A DNA stretch of 64,000 bases from CALVZT01 sp964368755 (lineage in GTDB: Bacteria; Bacillota; Clostridia; Christensenellales; UBA1242): NCBI GenBank assembly GCA_964368755.1, contig CAYJCR010000001.1, positions 163,841 through 227,840 of the forward strand. The letters are read 5' to 3'. The notes below the pieces were generated by a model that saw only the letters and a list, made by a program, of their open reading frames with translations, searched no databases and had not been told where the DNA came from. The position numbers and the translations under genes are program-made. Within the stretch, counting starts at the first letter, position 1, and every line of letters starts with the position of its first letter. Shown one piece after another: positions 33,799-41,968 of this stretch.

Positions 33799-34362
33799 AT
33801 GGAAATGAAAAATTGGAGTAGAGCAATGCTCTCAATGTATAGGTATTTTGAGCCATTAACGATTGCATTAGACAAGATTGTTATATCCAAAAGTAGCAAT
33901 ACGTACTATTCGCGAAGTTCGGATATAATGCTTGATTTTGATGACATATTGGAATTGACTGAACGCAAAATATTATATATAAATCTTAAATTATTGATAG
34001 ATGAAACTTTGCTATCTTTAGACCACAAGTTTTCAAAAATACTAATTTTGAAATATTTTGAAAACTACAAAACAGACTCTCTATGTGAGACTCTTGATTG
34101 TATTCCAAGGACTTTGTTCAGACAGATAAATGTTGCGATCAGGGAGTTCGGCAAAGTTTTTCAAAAGCATTTGGAAAAAAATCCAAATATAACTAAGCAA
34201 ATGACTAACGATGGTTGGATATGCTCTGTATACGAATATATGTCACACAAGCTTAATGGTAGGCGCATATGCAAAGACAGCCTTAAGAATATGAAAGAGT
34301 ATGCCAACAAAGAGATATTTTCTATCCTTAACAACGTAGTTATGGAATCAAATGCTATATAA
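33799..34362 (+). CDS. Sigma-region-4-like / ArpU-like transcription regulator (candidate phage late activator)
   Basis: A 187-residue basic protein. The segment near residues 88-122 (KILILKYFENYKTDSL, then LDCIPRTLFRQINVAI) fits a sigma-70 region 4 type helix-turn-helix, as in ArpU/RinA late-gene activators of Firmicutes phages. The flanking parts are helical and unrecognised. The ATG at 33799 has AGGAG at 6-nt spacing; the ATG at 33793 touches that site. It is the only regulator-like gene next to the virion cassette, with one minus-strand gene between. The LexA box upstream suggests DNA-damage control. The assignment to the cassette is inference. Confidence 0.68.
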   Translation: MEMKNWSRAMLSMYRYFEPLTIALDKIVISKSSNTYYSRSSDIMLDFDDILELTERKILYINLKLLIDETLLSLDHKFSKILILKYFENYKTDSLCETLDCIPRTLFRQINVAIREFGKVFQKHLEKNPNITKQMTNDGWICSVYEYMSHKLNGRRICKDSLKNMKEYANKEIFSILNNVVMESNAI

Positions 34363-34386
34363 CATATGTTCTAAGTATTGAATACC

Positions 34387-35136
34387 TTACAATTCTTTGT
34401 CATCGTAAAGCTTGCTAATAGGATGATATACAGTATGTTTTTTCCTTGTCTTACGAGCCAAAGAATAGGGCTTATACATCATATATACTAGCAATACTGA
34501 GGGTATTGATACTGCAATTATAAGAAGTACAAAGTTGTTCTTGGTACTAAGATCTGGTTCAGATATATCCAAAGACACTTGATCTGCTATCTTCAGTACT
34601 TCATCATTCAATGGATATGACTCAAAGTCATCACATAATCCAGCATACACATAGCCATAGATAATCTCTTTGTTATCGGTAATGGTTGTATAGTACCATG
34701 TTTTGCCACGACCAGATATCAATTCTTCGCCCTCTATCTTGCCCAGATACTTTATATGTTTGTATAATGGACCTTTGCCGACAATGCTACTTCTGCTTGT
34801 TGGTAACTTGTATATATTGCAGGCTTCACTTGAATATATTCTAAAAGTTTCGTCAAGATAGGGAGCTATAGGAGTGCCTTCTACTATTGCGACATCACTC
34901 TTCTTGACCCAACCTTTGATTCCATCATATGTGCAAGAATAATATTCGCCACTCTCAGCTACAACTTTGACAAAATAAGTCTTAGGTAACTCAAAGATTT
35001 GTTCACCATTAGTATTTTTGTATAGATATGTGCCCTCTGTTAGTATTCTTGCATAGTGTTCTTTATTAGAAGCATAACAAGTCGTACTACTAGTTGTATT
35101 GATAACAAAAAGGAGGATTAGTATAAAGTATTTCAT
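34387..35136 (-). CDS. Signal-peptide, SH3-like, single-TM protein
   Basis: A 249-residue protein. A signal peptide (about 1-22, ending TTCYASN) is followed by two SH3-like repeats (ARILTEGTYLYKNTNGEQIFEL ... GWVKKSDVAIV, and FRIYSSEACNIYKLPTSRSSI ... YGYVYAGLC), then a membrane helix (about 202-222, FVLLIIAVSIPSVLLVYMMY) and a basic cytoplasmic tail. SH3 domains of this type usually bind cell-wall peptides. There is no lytic enzyme domain, so it is not an endolysin. TAAAAGGAGCATAT precedes the ATG. It lies between the regulator and the terminase gene but on the other strand. Confidence 0.78.
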   Translation of the reverse strand: MKYFILILLFVINTTSSTTCYASNKEHYARILTEGTYLYKNTNGEQIFELPKTYFVKVVAESGEYYSCTYDGIKGWVKKSDVAIVEGTPIAPYLDETFRIYSSEACNIYKLPTSRSSIVGKGPLYKHIKYLGKIEGEELISGRGKTWYYTTITDNKEIIYGYVYAGLCDDFESYPLNDEVLKIADQVSLDISEPDLSTKNNFVLLIIAVSIPSVLLVYMMYKPYSLARKTRKKHTVYHPISKLYDDKEL

Positions 35137-35155
35137 ATATGCTCCTTTTAATAAT

Positions 35156-35201
35156 GTTCTAGGTCTAGTTTATAATAACGGGTCTAGAACTTTTTTATAA
35201 T
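35156..35201 (+). promoter_or_regulatory. Hairpin/operator region before the terminase gene
   Basis: GTTCTAG (35156-35162) pairs with CTAGAAC (35184-35190) followed by T6, which looks like an intrinsic terminator. The same stretch has GGTCTAG repeated directly at 35162-35168 and 35181-35187, 19 bp apart, and TATAAT at 35171-35176 and 35196-35201. It may be a terminator needing antitermination, or an activator-dependent promoter. Confidence 0.5.
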
Positions 35202-35227
35202 TTTTGTCATAAAAGGAGTTTTTATAA

Positions 35228-36670
35228 GTGATTGATTTAATCAACAAAGTCAAAGCCATAGATAGAGAACTCCAAAGACGTAAATCAAATAATAAACTTG
35301 CTAGTTACAATACCGGTAAACTAGTTCACCAAAAGCAACTAGAGTTCCATCGTTGCCCCTCTCGCAACCGTTGGGTATTCGGTGGTAACCGTAGTGGCAA
35401 GACAGAATGCGGTGCAGTAGAGAGTGTATATATGGCACGTGGAGTACATCCATATCGAGACAATCGTAAGAATACGGTTGGCTGGGTTGTATCATTATCC
35501 ACACAAGTACAAAGAGATGTCGCACAGAGCAAGATACTATATTATATCAATCCTGATTGGATAGTAGATATTGTCATGTTGAGTGGCAAAAAAGATAGTC
35601 CAGAGAACGGAGTAATTGATTATATCACGATACGCAATGTGTTCGGTGGCACTAGCAAGATTGGATTCAAGTCTTGCGATCAGGGCAGAGAGAAGTTTCA
35701 AGGTACATCGCTGGATTTTGTGTGGTTCGATGAAGAGCCTCCAAGGGATATCTATATAGAGTGCCGTATGCGAGTATTAGACAAATGCGGAGATATATTC
35801 GGTACTATGACTCCTCTCAAAGGTCTGTCTTGGGTATATGATGAGATATATCTCAATAGCAATAATGACCCTGAGATATGGAACATATTCATTGAATGGG
35901 CAGATAATCCATATTTGAGTCAAGAAGAAATCAAGCAGTTGTCTTCGACACTTTCTCAAGACGAGTTGCAATCAAGACGATATGGCAAGTTTATTGATTG
36001 TGGAGGACTTGTATACAGTGAGTTCGATCCAAGTATCCATATCATAGAGCCATTCGCTGTCCCCAAAGAATGGTATGACAATATCTCTATAGACCCAGGG
36101 CTTAACAATCCACTCTCGGCGCATTGGTATGCGTGCGATTATGATGGAAATATTTATGTTATTGCTGAGCATTATGAGGCCGGCAAGACGGTTGATTATC
36201 ACGCAAAGAAGTTGCTTGAGATTAGTGATAGATTGGGTTGGCACAGGTCATTTGGTGGCAGGCTAGAAGCTTTGATAGATAGCGCTGCAACTCAGCGAAC
36301 ACTTGCTAGCGAAAAAAGTGTTGTGGAACTATTCTATGACTATGGACTTGTAGTCAATCCCAAAGTTAACAAAGATATGTATTCTGGACTCAGTAGAGTC
36401 AAGAGTTATCTCAAAGACGCTAATGGACGAGCAAAATTGTTCATTTTTTCTTGCTGTGTCAATCTTATCCGTGAGATCAAAGGCTACTTTTGGGGAAATG
36501 GAGATATGCCCGTCAAACGTGATGACCACTCGCTTGATGAACTTAGATATTACATTATGAATAGGCCTGAGACCAAGTCTCCAACCCCGAGCAAAAGTCT
36601 TATACAGAAAGATAAGGACAGATTAGCAAAAAGACTGGGTACATCGAACAAAACAAATAGGAGGTATTAG
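35228..36670 (+). CDS. Phage terminase large subunit
   Basis: A 480-residue DNA-packaging motor protein. The ATPase half has Walker A GGNRSGKT (52-59) and Walker B SLDFVWFDEE (161-170), with the motif III-like GTMTPL near 192-197. The nuclease half has Asp289 (SIDPGLN), Asp351 (ALIDSAA) and Asp433/Asp437 (DDHSLDELRYY), matching the RNase-H-like active site. The fold resembles P22-type large terminases. AAAAGGAG precedes the GTG start. No typical small-terminase gene precedes it; the unrecognised gene just downstream could fill that role. Confidence 0.93.
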   Translation: MIDLINKVKAIDRELQRRKSNNKLASYNTGKLVHQKQLEFHRCPSRNRWVFGGNRSGKTECGAVESVYMARGVHPYRDNRKNTVGWVVSLSTQVQRDVAQSKILYYINPDWIVDIVMLSGKKDSPENGVIDYITIRNVFGGTSKIGFKSCDQGREKFQGTSLDFVWFDEEPPRDIYIECRMRVLDKCGDIFGTMTPLKGLSWVYDEIYLNSNNDPEIWNIFIEWADNPYLSQEEIKQLSSTLSQDELQSRRYGKFIDCGGLVYSEFDPSIHIIEPFAVPKEWYDNISIDPGLNNPLSAHWYACDYDGNIYVIAEHYEAGKTVDYHAKKLLEISDRLGWHRSFGGRLEALIDSAATQRTLASEKSVVELFYDYGLVVNPKVNKDMYSGLSRVKSYLKDANGRAKLFIFSCCVNLIREIKGYFWGNGDMPVKRDDHSLDELRYYIMNRPETKSPTPSKSLIQKDKDRLAKRLGTSNKTNRRY

Positions 36671-36694
36671 TTATATTATCATAACTACAAGCTT

Positions 36695-37048
36695 ATGAAG
36701 ACTAGGAGGATAACAAAAAAAATCATACCGAATGATGTTAATGAAGACAAAATCAAAGAAATACTTCTCAAAAAAGCGGTTGGCTATACCAGCGAAGAAG
36801 TAGTAGAGGAGTATCAACTCAAAGAAGATGAATTAATGTTAACAAAACGCAAAGTGACCAGCAAACAAGTTCCACCGGATTTGTCATCAGCCAAAGTGGT
36901 ACTTGAGTACTTTGCCCGTGAAGGTGATCTAACAAATCTTACAGATGAAGAATTGTTGGAAGAAAGAAATAGGCTGATCGAGATATTGAGCAAAACAAAG
37001 GAGGAAGAAGATGGAACTTGTGAAGACCAATGTGACGATAAAGTGTGA
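36695..37048 (+). CDS. Small charged protein in the phage cassette, unknown
   Basis: A 117-residue charged, probably helical protein I do not recognise. GYTSEEVVEEYQL could be a helix-turn-helix-like segment, and the C-terminus is very acidic (KTKEEEDGTCEDQCDD). By position it might be a small terminase subunit or a packaging adaptor, but no diagnostic motif is visible. The ATG at 36695 has no clear ribosome site; AGGAGG lies just inside the frame (36704-36709), so the true start may be non-standard or downstream. The 3' end overlaps the zinc-ribbon gene by 38 bases. Confidence 0.62.
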   Translation: MKTRRITKKIIPNDVNEDKIKEILLKKAVGYTSEEVVEEYQLKEDELMLTKRKVTSKQVPPDLSSAKVVLEYFAREGDLTNLTDEELLEERNRLIEILSKTKEEEDGTCEDQCDDKV

Positions 37049-37223
37049 TGTGCCAGGTTGTAAGAATAAGGCAGATTATATGATCAAGTCACGCAAAATC
37101 TTTGGGATAGGCGACATGTATTTTTGTCGAGAGTGTCTTGAGAGTCTCTACGATGAGATTGGCAAGATCGTTACCCCAAAGAGCCCCAACAATATCAACA
37201 AAAAAATCAAAATAAAGGAATAA
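37011..37223 (+). CDS. Small zinc-ribbon-like protein
   Basis: A 70-residue protein with two cysteine pairs: CDVPGC (C-x4-C) and CREC (C-x2-C) separated by about 25 residues, a plausible zinc ribbon. The C-terminal tail is basic (NINKKIKIKE). AAAGGAGGAAGAAG precedes the ATG, a very strong site. It overlaps the preceding gene by 38 bases and ends four bases before the portal start, so it is part of the cassette operon. Its role is unknown. A nucleic-acid-binding function during packaging is a guess. Confidence 0.75.
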   Translation: MELVKTNVTIKCDVPGCKNKADYMIKSRKIFGIGDMYFCRECLESLYDEIGKIVTPKSPNNINKKIKIKE

Positions 37224-37227
37224 ACCG

Positions 37228-39105
37228 ATGAAAAACGACAAAAAGAATAAAGAAATAGAACTAATTGTTGAAGAAACTGTCCGAGACTTTGAGTCAAGAC
37301 AAGAGGAACGCAAAGCTTTCGAGGCACAATGGCAACTCAATCTCAACTTCCTTATGGGCAATCAATATTGTTCGCTTTCTGTTAACAATGAAGTAGAAGA
37401 GTATGACAAACAGTATTTTTGGCAGGAACGTGAAGTATACAATCATATAGCCCCAATGTTGGAGTCAAGATTGTCCAAGTTGTCCAAAGTCCGTCCTACT
37501 ATGACAGTTGTGCCAGCAAGTAGCGAAGACAAGGATCTCAAACTTGCCAAACTCAGCAAAGACATCATCAACTCAGTATATCATTCGCATAACTTGAGTG
37601 AGATACTCAAACAAGTCACCAAGTGGAGTGAAGTATGTGGAACAGCGTTTTACAAAGTCTTGTGGAATCCACGCTTGGGCAGGAATCTTACAAGTAGGCT
37701 AGATGGCACAGATACATACGAAGGCGATGTTGAGATTGTGGCAGTACCACCATTCGAGATATTCCCAGACAGCAGTTGTTCGGAGAATATCGAAGACTGT
37801 GCAAGCATTATCCATGCCAAGTCTTACAACGTAGAGACCATACGCAATGTATGGGGAGTAGATATTGAAGGTAGGGATATCAATGTGTACTCACTAGATA
37901 CTTCACAAATATTGGGTGGGCTTGGCTACAATGGCAATGCATCTAAGATAACCAATTCTGTCAAATCTAATCAAGCAATAGTCATAGAAAAGTACGAAGC
38001 CCCAACCGTAAAGTTTCCAAATGGTAGGTTGATAATAGTCTGTGAAGACAAACTTCTCTATATTGGGGAATTGCCTTATCACAACGGAGTAGACAATAAG
38101 AGATGTTTTCCGTTTGTCAAACAAATATCAGTTGAGAACCCAGGATGTTTTTGGGGACTTAGCATCATAGAACGTACAATCCCTGTCCAACGTGCTTACA
38201 ATGCTGTCAAAAATCGCAAGCATGAGTTCCTTAACAGACTTTCTATGGGTGTGCTTGCAGTCGAAGATGGCTCAGTTGATACAGATAATCTCGAAGAAGA
38301 AGGCTTGTCGCCAGGCAAAGTACTCGTATATAGACAAGGTTCAACTCCTCCAAGCATTATGAATACTATGCGTATACCAACAGACTTTGCTGCCGAAGAA
38401 GATAGGTTGCTCAATGAATTCACCAATATAAGTGGTGTGAGTGACCTTATGCGTAGTAGTACTTCCTCGATCACCAATGCAAGTGGTACAGCATTGCAGT
38501 TACTCATCGAACAAGATGATACTCGTATATCATCAACAGCTGACAATGTTCGCAATGCAGTTAAGTGTATCGCAGGTATGATTCTAAGACTATATAAGGA
38601 GTTTGCCCAAGTCCCAAGACTTACCAAGATCACAAGTAGCAATGGTGAGATAGAGACTTTTTATTGGGAAAATACCGATATCAAAAGCGATGACATTATA
38701 TTCGAGACTGAGAATGAGATAGGAGAGACTCTTGCCCAGAAGCGAAGTATGGTCTTTGAACTTCTCAATGCTGGACTTCTTCACGATGAGAATGGTAAGC
38801 TAAGCAACTCAATGCGTGTCAAAGCCCTCGAGTTGTTAGGTTTTGGCGTATGGGAGAATGGTATCGATATCAATGCTTTGCATATCAAAAAAGCCGGCAA
38901 AGAAAATGTTGAACTGCTTCGTGGCAATATAGTTACTCCATCAGAGATCGATGACCACGAGCTCCATATCAACGAGCATATCGCTTTTATGCTAGGTGGA
39001 GAATATGCTGAGGAAGAAAAACTCAGAACAGAGAAGTTGTTCTTAGAGCATATCAAAGCGCATAGACAACTACTTAGTATAACCAATCAAATAATGCAAC
39101 AATAA
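37228..39105 (+). CDS. Phage portal protein (P22-type)
   Basis: A 625-residue portal, the dodecameric ring through which DNA enters and leaves the capsid. The N-terminal helix region (RQEERKAFEAQWQLNLNFLMGNQY) and the following EVYNHIAPMLESRLSKLSKVRPTMTVVPAS stretch are typical of P22-family portals, as is VCGTAFYKVLWNP. The centre has FWGLSIIERTIPVQRAYNAVKNR, which is the conserved stem/clip region. It is slightly shorter than the P22 portal. Position between terminase and scaffold supports it. Confidence 0.9.
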   Translation: MKNDKKNKEIELIVEETVRDFESRQEERKAFEAQWQLNLNFLMGNQYCSLSVNNEVEEYDKQYFWQEREVYNHIAPMLESRLSKLSKVRPTMTVVPASSEDKDLKLAKLSKDIINSVYHSHNLSEILKQVTKWSEVCGTAFYKVLWNPRLGRNLTSRLDGTDTYEGDVEIVAVPPFEIFPDSSCSENIEDCASIIHAKSYNVETIRNVWGVDIEGRDINVYSLDTSQILGGLGYNGNASKITNSVKSNQAIVIEKYEAPTVKFPNGRLIIVCEDKLLYIGELPYHNGVDNKRCFPFVKQISVENPGCFWGLSIIERTIPVQRAYNAVKNRKHEFLNRLSMGVLAVEDGSVDTDNLEEEGLSPGKVLVYRQGSTPPSIMNTMRIPTDFAAEEDRLLNEFTNISGVSDLMRSSTSSITNASGTALQLLIEQDDTRISSTADNVRNAVKCIAGMILRLYKEFAQVPRLTKITSSNGEIETFYWENTDIKSDDIIFETENEIGETLAQKRSMVFELLNAGLLHDENGKLSNSMRVKALELLGFGVWENGIDINALHIKKAGKENVELLRGNIVTPSEIDDHELHINEHIAFMLGGEYAEEEKLRTEKLFLEHIKAHRQLLSITNQIMQQ

Positions 39106-39119
39106 AGGAAGGAAATAAT

Positions 39120-39749
39120 ATGATAGACAACAACATAGAACAACCTGAAGTCATTAGTACAGAGCAAGTCGCAGACGCGAAAATTGATGTAGGCTCAGAT
39201 ACTGAGGTTCACGGCTCTATTCCCAACAAATTCAAAGATAGCGATGCTTTGCTACAGGCATACAACTCACTTCAGAGTGAGTTCACAAAAAAATGCCAGG
39301 CGCTATCTGACCTTCAAAAGAATATACAAGATAACAAGGAAGACTTGCCTGTATATATGAGGGAAGACTGGCAGAGCAAAGTCTCGGAGTTTTTGGAGCA
39401 GAACGAAGAGGCAAAGGAGTACTCTCGTGAGTTATCAGAGATGATTATTGAGGATAAGGATATCGCAAGTAGCGACAACCCCCTCGAGAAAGCTTGGATA
39501 ACTTATATCAAGAGGAACTTCCGTTCACCATCCAAGCTAGCTAGCGACTCGGATTTTGTGGACAAGTATATCAAAAATAATGATGAGATCAAATCATCAA
39601 TAATCAAAGATTATATCAATAATATTGACAATACCAAAGCTCCTGCTCTTATTGGCAAACATTCTGGCTCAGTAGCTCCATTGTCGCCACCCAAAGTCCC
39701 TGTGGACTTGACGGAAGCCAATATCATAGCAAGGGCAATGTTCAAATAA
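39120..39749 (+). CDS. Phage scaffold protein (candidate)
   Basis: A 209-residue acidic, helical protein located between portal and major capsid genes, the usual site of the scaffold. The middle is coiled-coil-like (LQSEFTKKCQALSDLQKNIQ), and the N-terminus includes PNKFKDSDALLQAYNSL, a segment frequent in podovirus scaffolding proteins. There is no protease motif, so capsid maturation probably does not use a dedicated protease gene. AAAGGAAGGAAATAAT precedes the ATG. The C-terminal VDLTEANIIARAMF may bind the coat protein. Confidence 0.8.
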   Translation: MIDNNIEQPEVISTEQVADAKIDVGSDTEVHGSIPNKFKDSDALLQAYNSLQSEFTKKCQALSDLQKNIQDNKEDLPVYMREDWQSKVSEFLEQNEEAKEYSRELSEMIIEDKDIASSDNPLEKAWITYIKRNFRSPSKLASDSDFVDKYIKNNDEIKSSIIKDYINNIDNTKAPALIGKHSGSVAPLSPPKVPVDLTEANIIARAMFK

Positions 39750-39763
39750 AGGAGAAAAAATAA

Positions 39764-40993
39764 ATGGTAACACTAACAACAGCCCAAAATGCTCTTAAGA
39801 CGGTTTATCTTGGAGTACTTGCCAATCAGTTGAATACTAAGGCAAATCCATTATTGGGCAAAATCAAACAAACATCTGCTGATGTCTGGGGTAAAGAGAT
39901 TCGCAAACTCGCTCCATTCGGCATCAACGGTGGTATCGGTGCTGGAAGTGAAGATGGTGCTTTGCCTTCTGCTGCTGGCAACAACTATGTACAATTTGTT
40001 TCTACACTCAAGAACCTATATGGAACTATTGAGATAAGTGATAAAGCAATCAGAGCTTCTGCAAATGATGCTGGTGCTTTTGTTAACCTTCTCAATGCCG
40101 AGATGGAAGGGCTTATTGCTGCAAGCAGTTTTAACCTAGGCCGTATGTTATATGGTGATGGTAGTGGAGAACTTACAACAGTAGCAAGTGTATCGGGTGA
40201 TACTATCACACTTAGTTCCGTCAAGAACCTTATTGAAGGACTTGTAGTCGATGTATATGCATCTGGCTCGCTTGTTACAGGACTCAAAGGCATAAGAGTT
40301 AAGACAATCAATAGAAGCACCAAAGTTGTAACATTCGATGGTGCAACAGGTACTTTTGTAGCCAATCAAAAGTTGTATGTTCAAGGATCAAAAGACCAAG
40401 AGCTTACGGGTCTTGGCAAGATATTCAGTTCTAGTGAGACTTTGTATGGAGTAACTAGATCAACTAACTTATGGCTTAGTCCTTACACTCAAACTGATGC
40501 TGGAGAGATCTCTGACTCTATGATACAGACTGCTATTGACTTCCTAGACGAAGTATCAGGTAGTGAAGTTGACTTCATTACTTGCTCAGCTGATGTCAAG
40601 AGAGCATATCAGCAATATCTAGGATCTTACAGAAGAAATATAGATATCATGGAATTACAAGGTGGATACAAAGCCCTTACTTACAATGGCATACCTGTTG
40701 TATCAGACAGATTTATTCCAAGTGATACAATGTATATCCTCAATTCTAAGGACTTTGTGTTGCATCAGTTGTGTGATTGGAAATGGCTTGAAGGTGAAGA
40801 TGGCAAGATAATCAAACAAAAATATGGTTATCCTACATATTCTGCTACTTTGGTCAAATACGCAGATCTTATCTGTAATAAGCCTAGTGGACAAGCTAAG
40901 ATTACTGGAATATCAAGTACAGTATCTAACCCATTCAAGCCAACTGTCAATGTAACAGTAGAGCCTACTTCTACAGAAGGTTCTGGAACATAA
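39764..40993 (+). CDS. Phage major capsid protein (HK97 fold)
   Basis: A 409-residue capsid protein. The N-terminal arm and A-domain segments (GIGAGSEDGALPSAAGNNY, LKNLYGTIEISDKAIRAS) and the late VDFITCSADVKRAYQQYL and YNGIPVVSDRFIPSDTMYIL blocks are typical of HK97-fold coat proteins. An inserted beta-rich domain (about 140-215: TVASVSGDTITLSSV, KTINRSTKVVTFDG) recalls the extra domains of P22-like coats. A Ser/Thr-rich C-terminal tail (PTVNVTVEPTSTEGSG) may decorate the capsid. GGAGAAAAAATAA precedes the ATG. Confidence 0.9.
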   Translation: MVTLTTAQNALKTVYLGVLANQLNTKANPLLGKIKQTSADVWGKEIRKLAPFGINGGIGAGSEDGALPSAAGNNYVQFVSTLKNLYGTIEISDKAIRASANDAGAFVNLLNAEMEGLIAASSFNLGRMLYGDGSGELTTVASVSGDTITLSSVKNLIEGLVVDVYASGSLVTGLKGIRVKTINRSTKVVTFDGATGTFVANQKLYVQGSKDQELTGLGKIFSSSETLYGVTRSTNLWLSPYTQTDAGEISDSMIQTAIDFLDEVSGSEVDFITCSADVKRAYQQYLGSYRRNIDIMELQGGYKALTYNGIPVVSDRFIPSDTMYILNSKDFVLHQLCDWKWLEGEDGKIIKQKYGYPTYSATLVKYADLICNKPSGQAKITGISSTVSNPFKPTVNVTVEPTSTEGSGT

Positions 40994-41013
40994 TAATCTA
41001 AAAGGTAAGTGTT

Positions 41014-41379
41014 ATGAGAACAAAAGTCACAAATGATATCTTTGCGATATCAAATAGAATCAAACATATCGACAAAAATTATTATATTGTGCTGGATACA
41101 AAATATCCAAGATATGAAGTACGTATGGAAGGGCTTCGCAACAGTTTGTGTGTTGTCTTGCCATTCCCAAAGTTAGACAAAAGAGCCTTAGACTATGTTC
41201 ATAAGACTCGAGTGTCCAATGTTGACTTTGATCAGATAGAAGAAGATAATAATGCACTTTGTCGTGACTTTGAAGAACAGCAAAGTTATGAGTCTCAGTA
41301 TAGACTAAGAGAATTGTTGTCTGTCTCTGATAAGGGCAAAGATATCGACTTTTGTTCGGGGCTTACCCGATGGGTATAA
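41014..41379 (+). CDS. Unknown virion-cassette protein (candidate connector)
   Basis: A 121-residue protein I do not recognise, mixed alpha/beta and charged, without signal or membrane segment. It lies between the major capsid and the gp4-like connector genes, where head-completion or adaptor proteins normally lie. AAAGGTAAGTGTT precedes the ATG. The DFEEQQSYESQYRLRELLSV stretch suggests a C-terminal helix. A connector role rests only on position and size. Confidence 0.7.
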   Translation: MRTKVTNDIFAISNRIKHIDKNYYIVLDTKYPRYEVRMEGLRNSLCVVLPFPKLDKRALDYVHKTRVSNVDFDQIEEDNNALCRDFEEQQSYESQYRLRELLSVSDKGKDIDFCSGLTRWV

Positions 41380-41392
41380 AAAAGGAGTGATT

Positions 41393-41968
41393 ATGAACGC
41401 AAAAAATGTATTAAAAATTGCAAGTCTATTCCTTAATCTAACGAATGAGTTTACTCCAATCATTGAAGAAGATGAGAATGCTACAATAGATACCAATACG
41501 CAACAAGAGTTTGCAATACTGCTTAGTTGTCTTAACTTGACCTGTCTTGATATTTCTTATGACTATCTTCCAATATTGTCTACTGAGACAATACTTGTAG
41601 AGAACAATAAGATATTCTTTCAAGACCTAGCAAACGAGCCAAAAAGTATCCAAAGCATTACTCTTAAGAGCAATGGTAAAAATGTTAAGTATCAGATATT
41701 TGAGGACTATATCAAGTTGTATGCCAATGGTTATGTAGATATTGTTTATTCAATCTCGCCAGAATCTATCACTTTGCAAAGCGATGGAATATTGTTCGGA
41801 GGTAGAATTAGCGACAAATGTCTTGCTATGGGAACTGCAAGTGAATATTGCTATGTCAAAGGTTTTTATGAAGAAGCTGCAATGTGGGATGAAAGATTCA
41901 AACAAGCCTTGCAAGTGGCTTGTCGAAAGAAAAGTGAGGTAGTTTTGCCACGAAGGCGGTGGTTATAA
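41393..41968 (+). CDS. Phage head-tail connector protein (P22 gp4 / T7 gp11-like candidate)
   Basis: A 191-residue protein. The C-terminal part (LAMGTASEYCYVKGFYEEAAMWDERFKQAL) resembles adaptor proteins that bind below the portal in short-tailed phages, as does the helical N-terminus. The middle is beta-rich. The ATG at 41393 has AAAGGAG at 5-nt spacing; an upstream GTG is inside that site. The stop overlaps the start of the hub gene by one base (TAATG), showing tight coupling, as between adaptor and nozzle genes of podoviruses. Confidence 0.75.
   Translation: MNAKNVLKIASLFLNLTNEFTPIIEEDENATIDTNTQQEFAILLSCLNLTCLDISYDYLPILSTETILVENNKIFFQDLANEPKSIQSITLKSNGKNVKYQIFEDYIKLYANGYVDIVYSISPESITLQSDGILFGGRISDKCLAMGTASEYCYVKGFYEEAAMWDERFKQALQVACRKKSEVVLPRRRWL

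Noticed and set aside
34359..34372. ATAACATATGTTCT, a LexA-box-like palindrome
   Set aside because: It matches only 11 of 14 positions, overlaps the stop codon of the regulator gene, and lies between convergent gene ends with no promoter, so it is probably chance.
34387..35136. SH3-domain protein as the missing endolysin of the cassette
   Set aside because: It has a signal peptide and membrane anchor, no catalytic domain, and is on the opposite strand.
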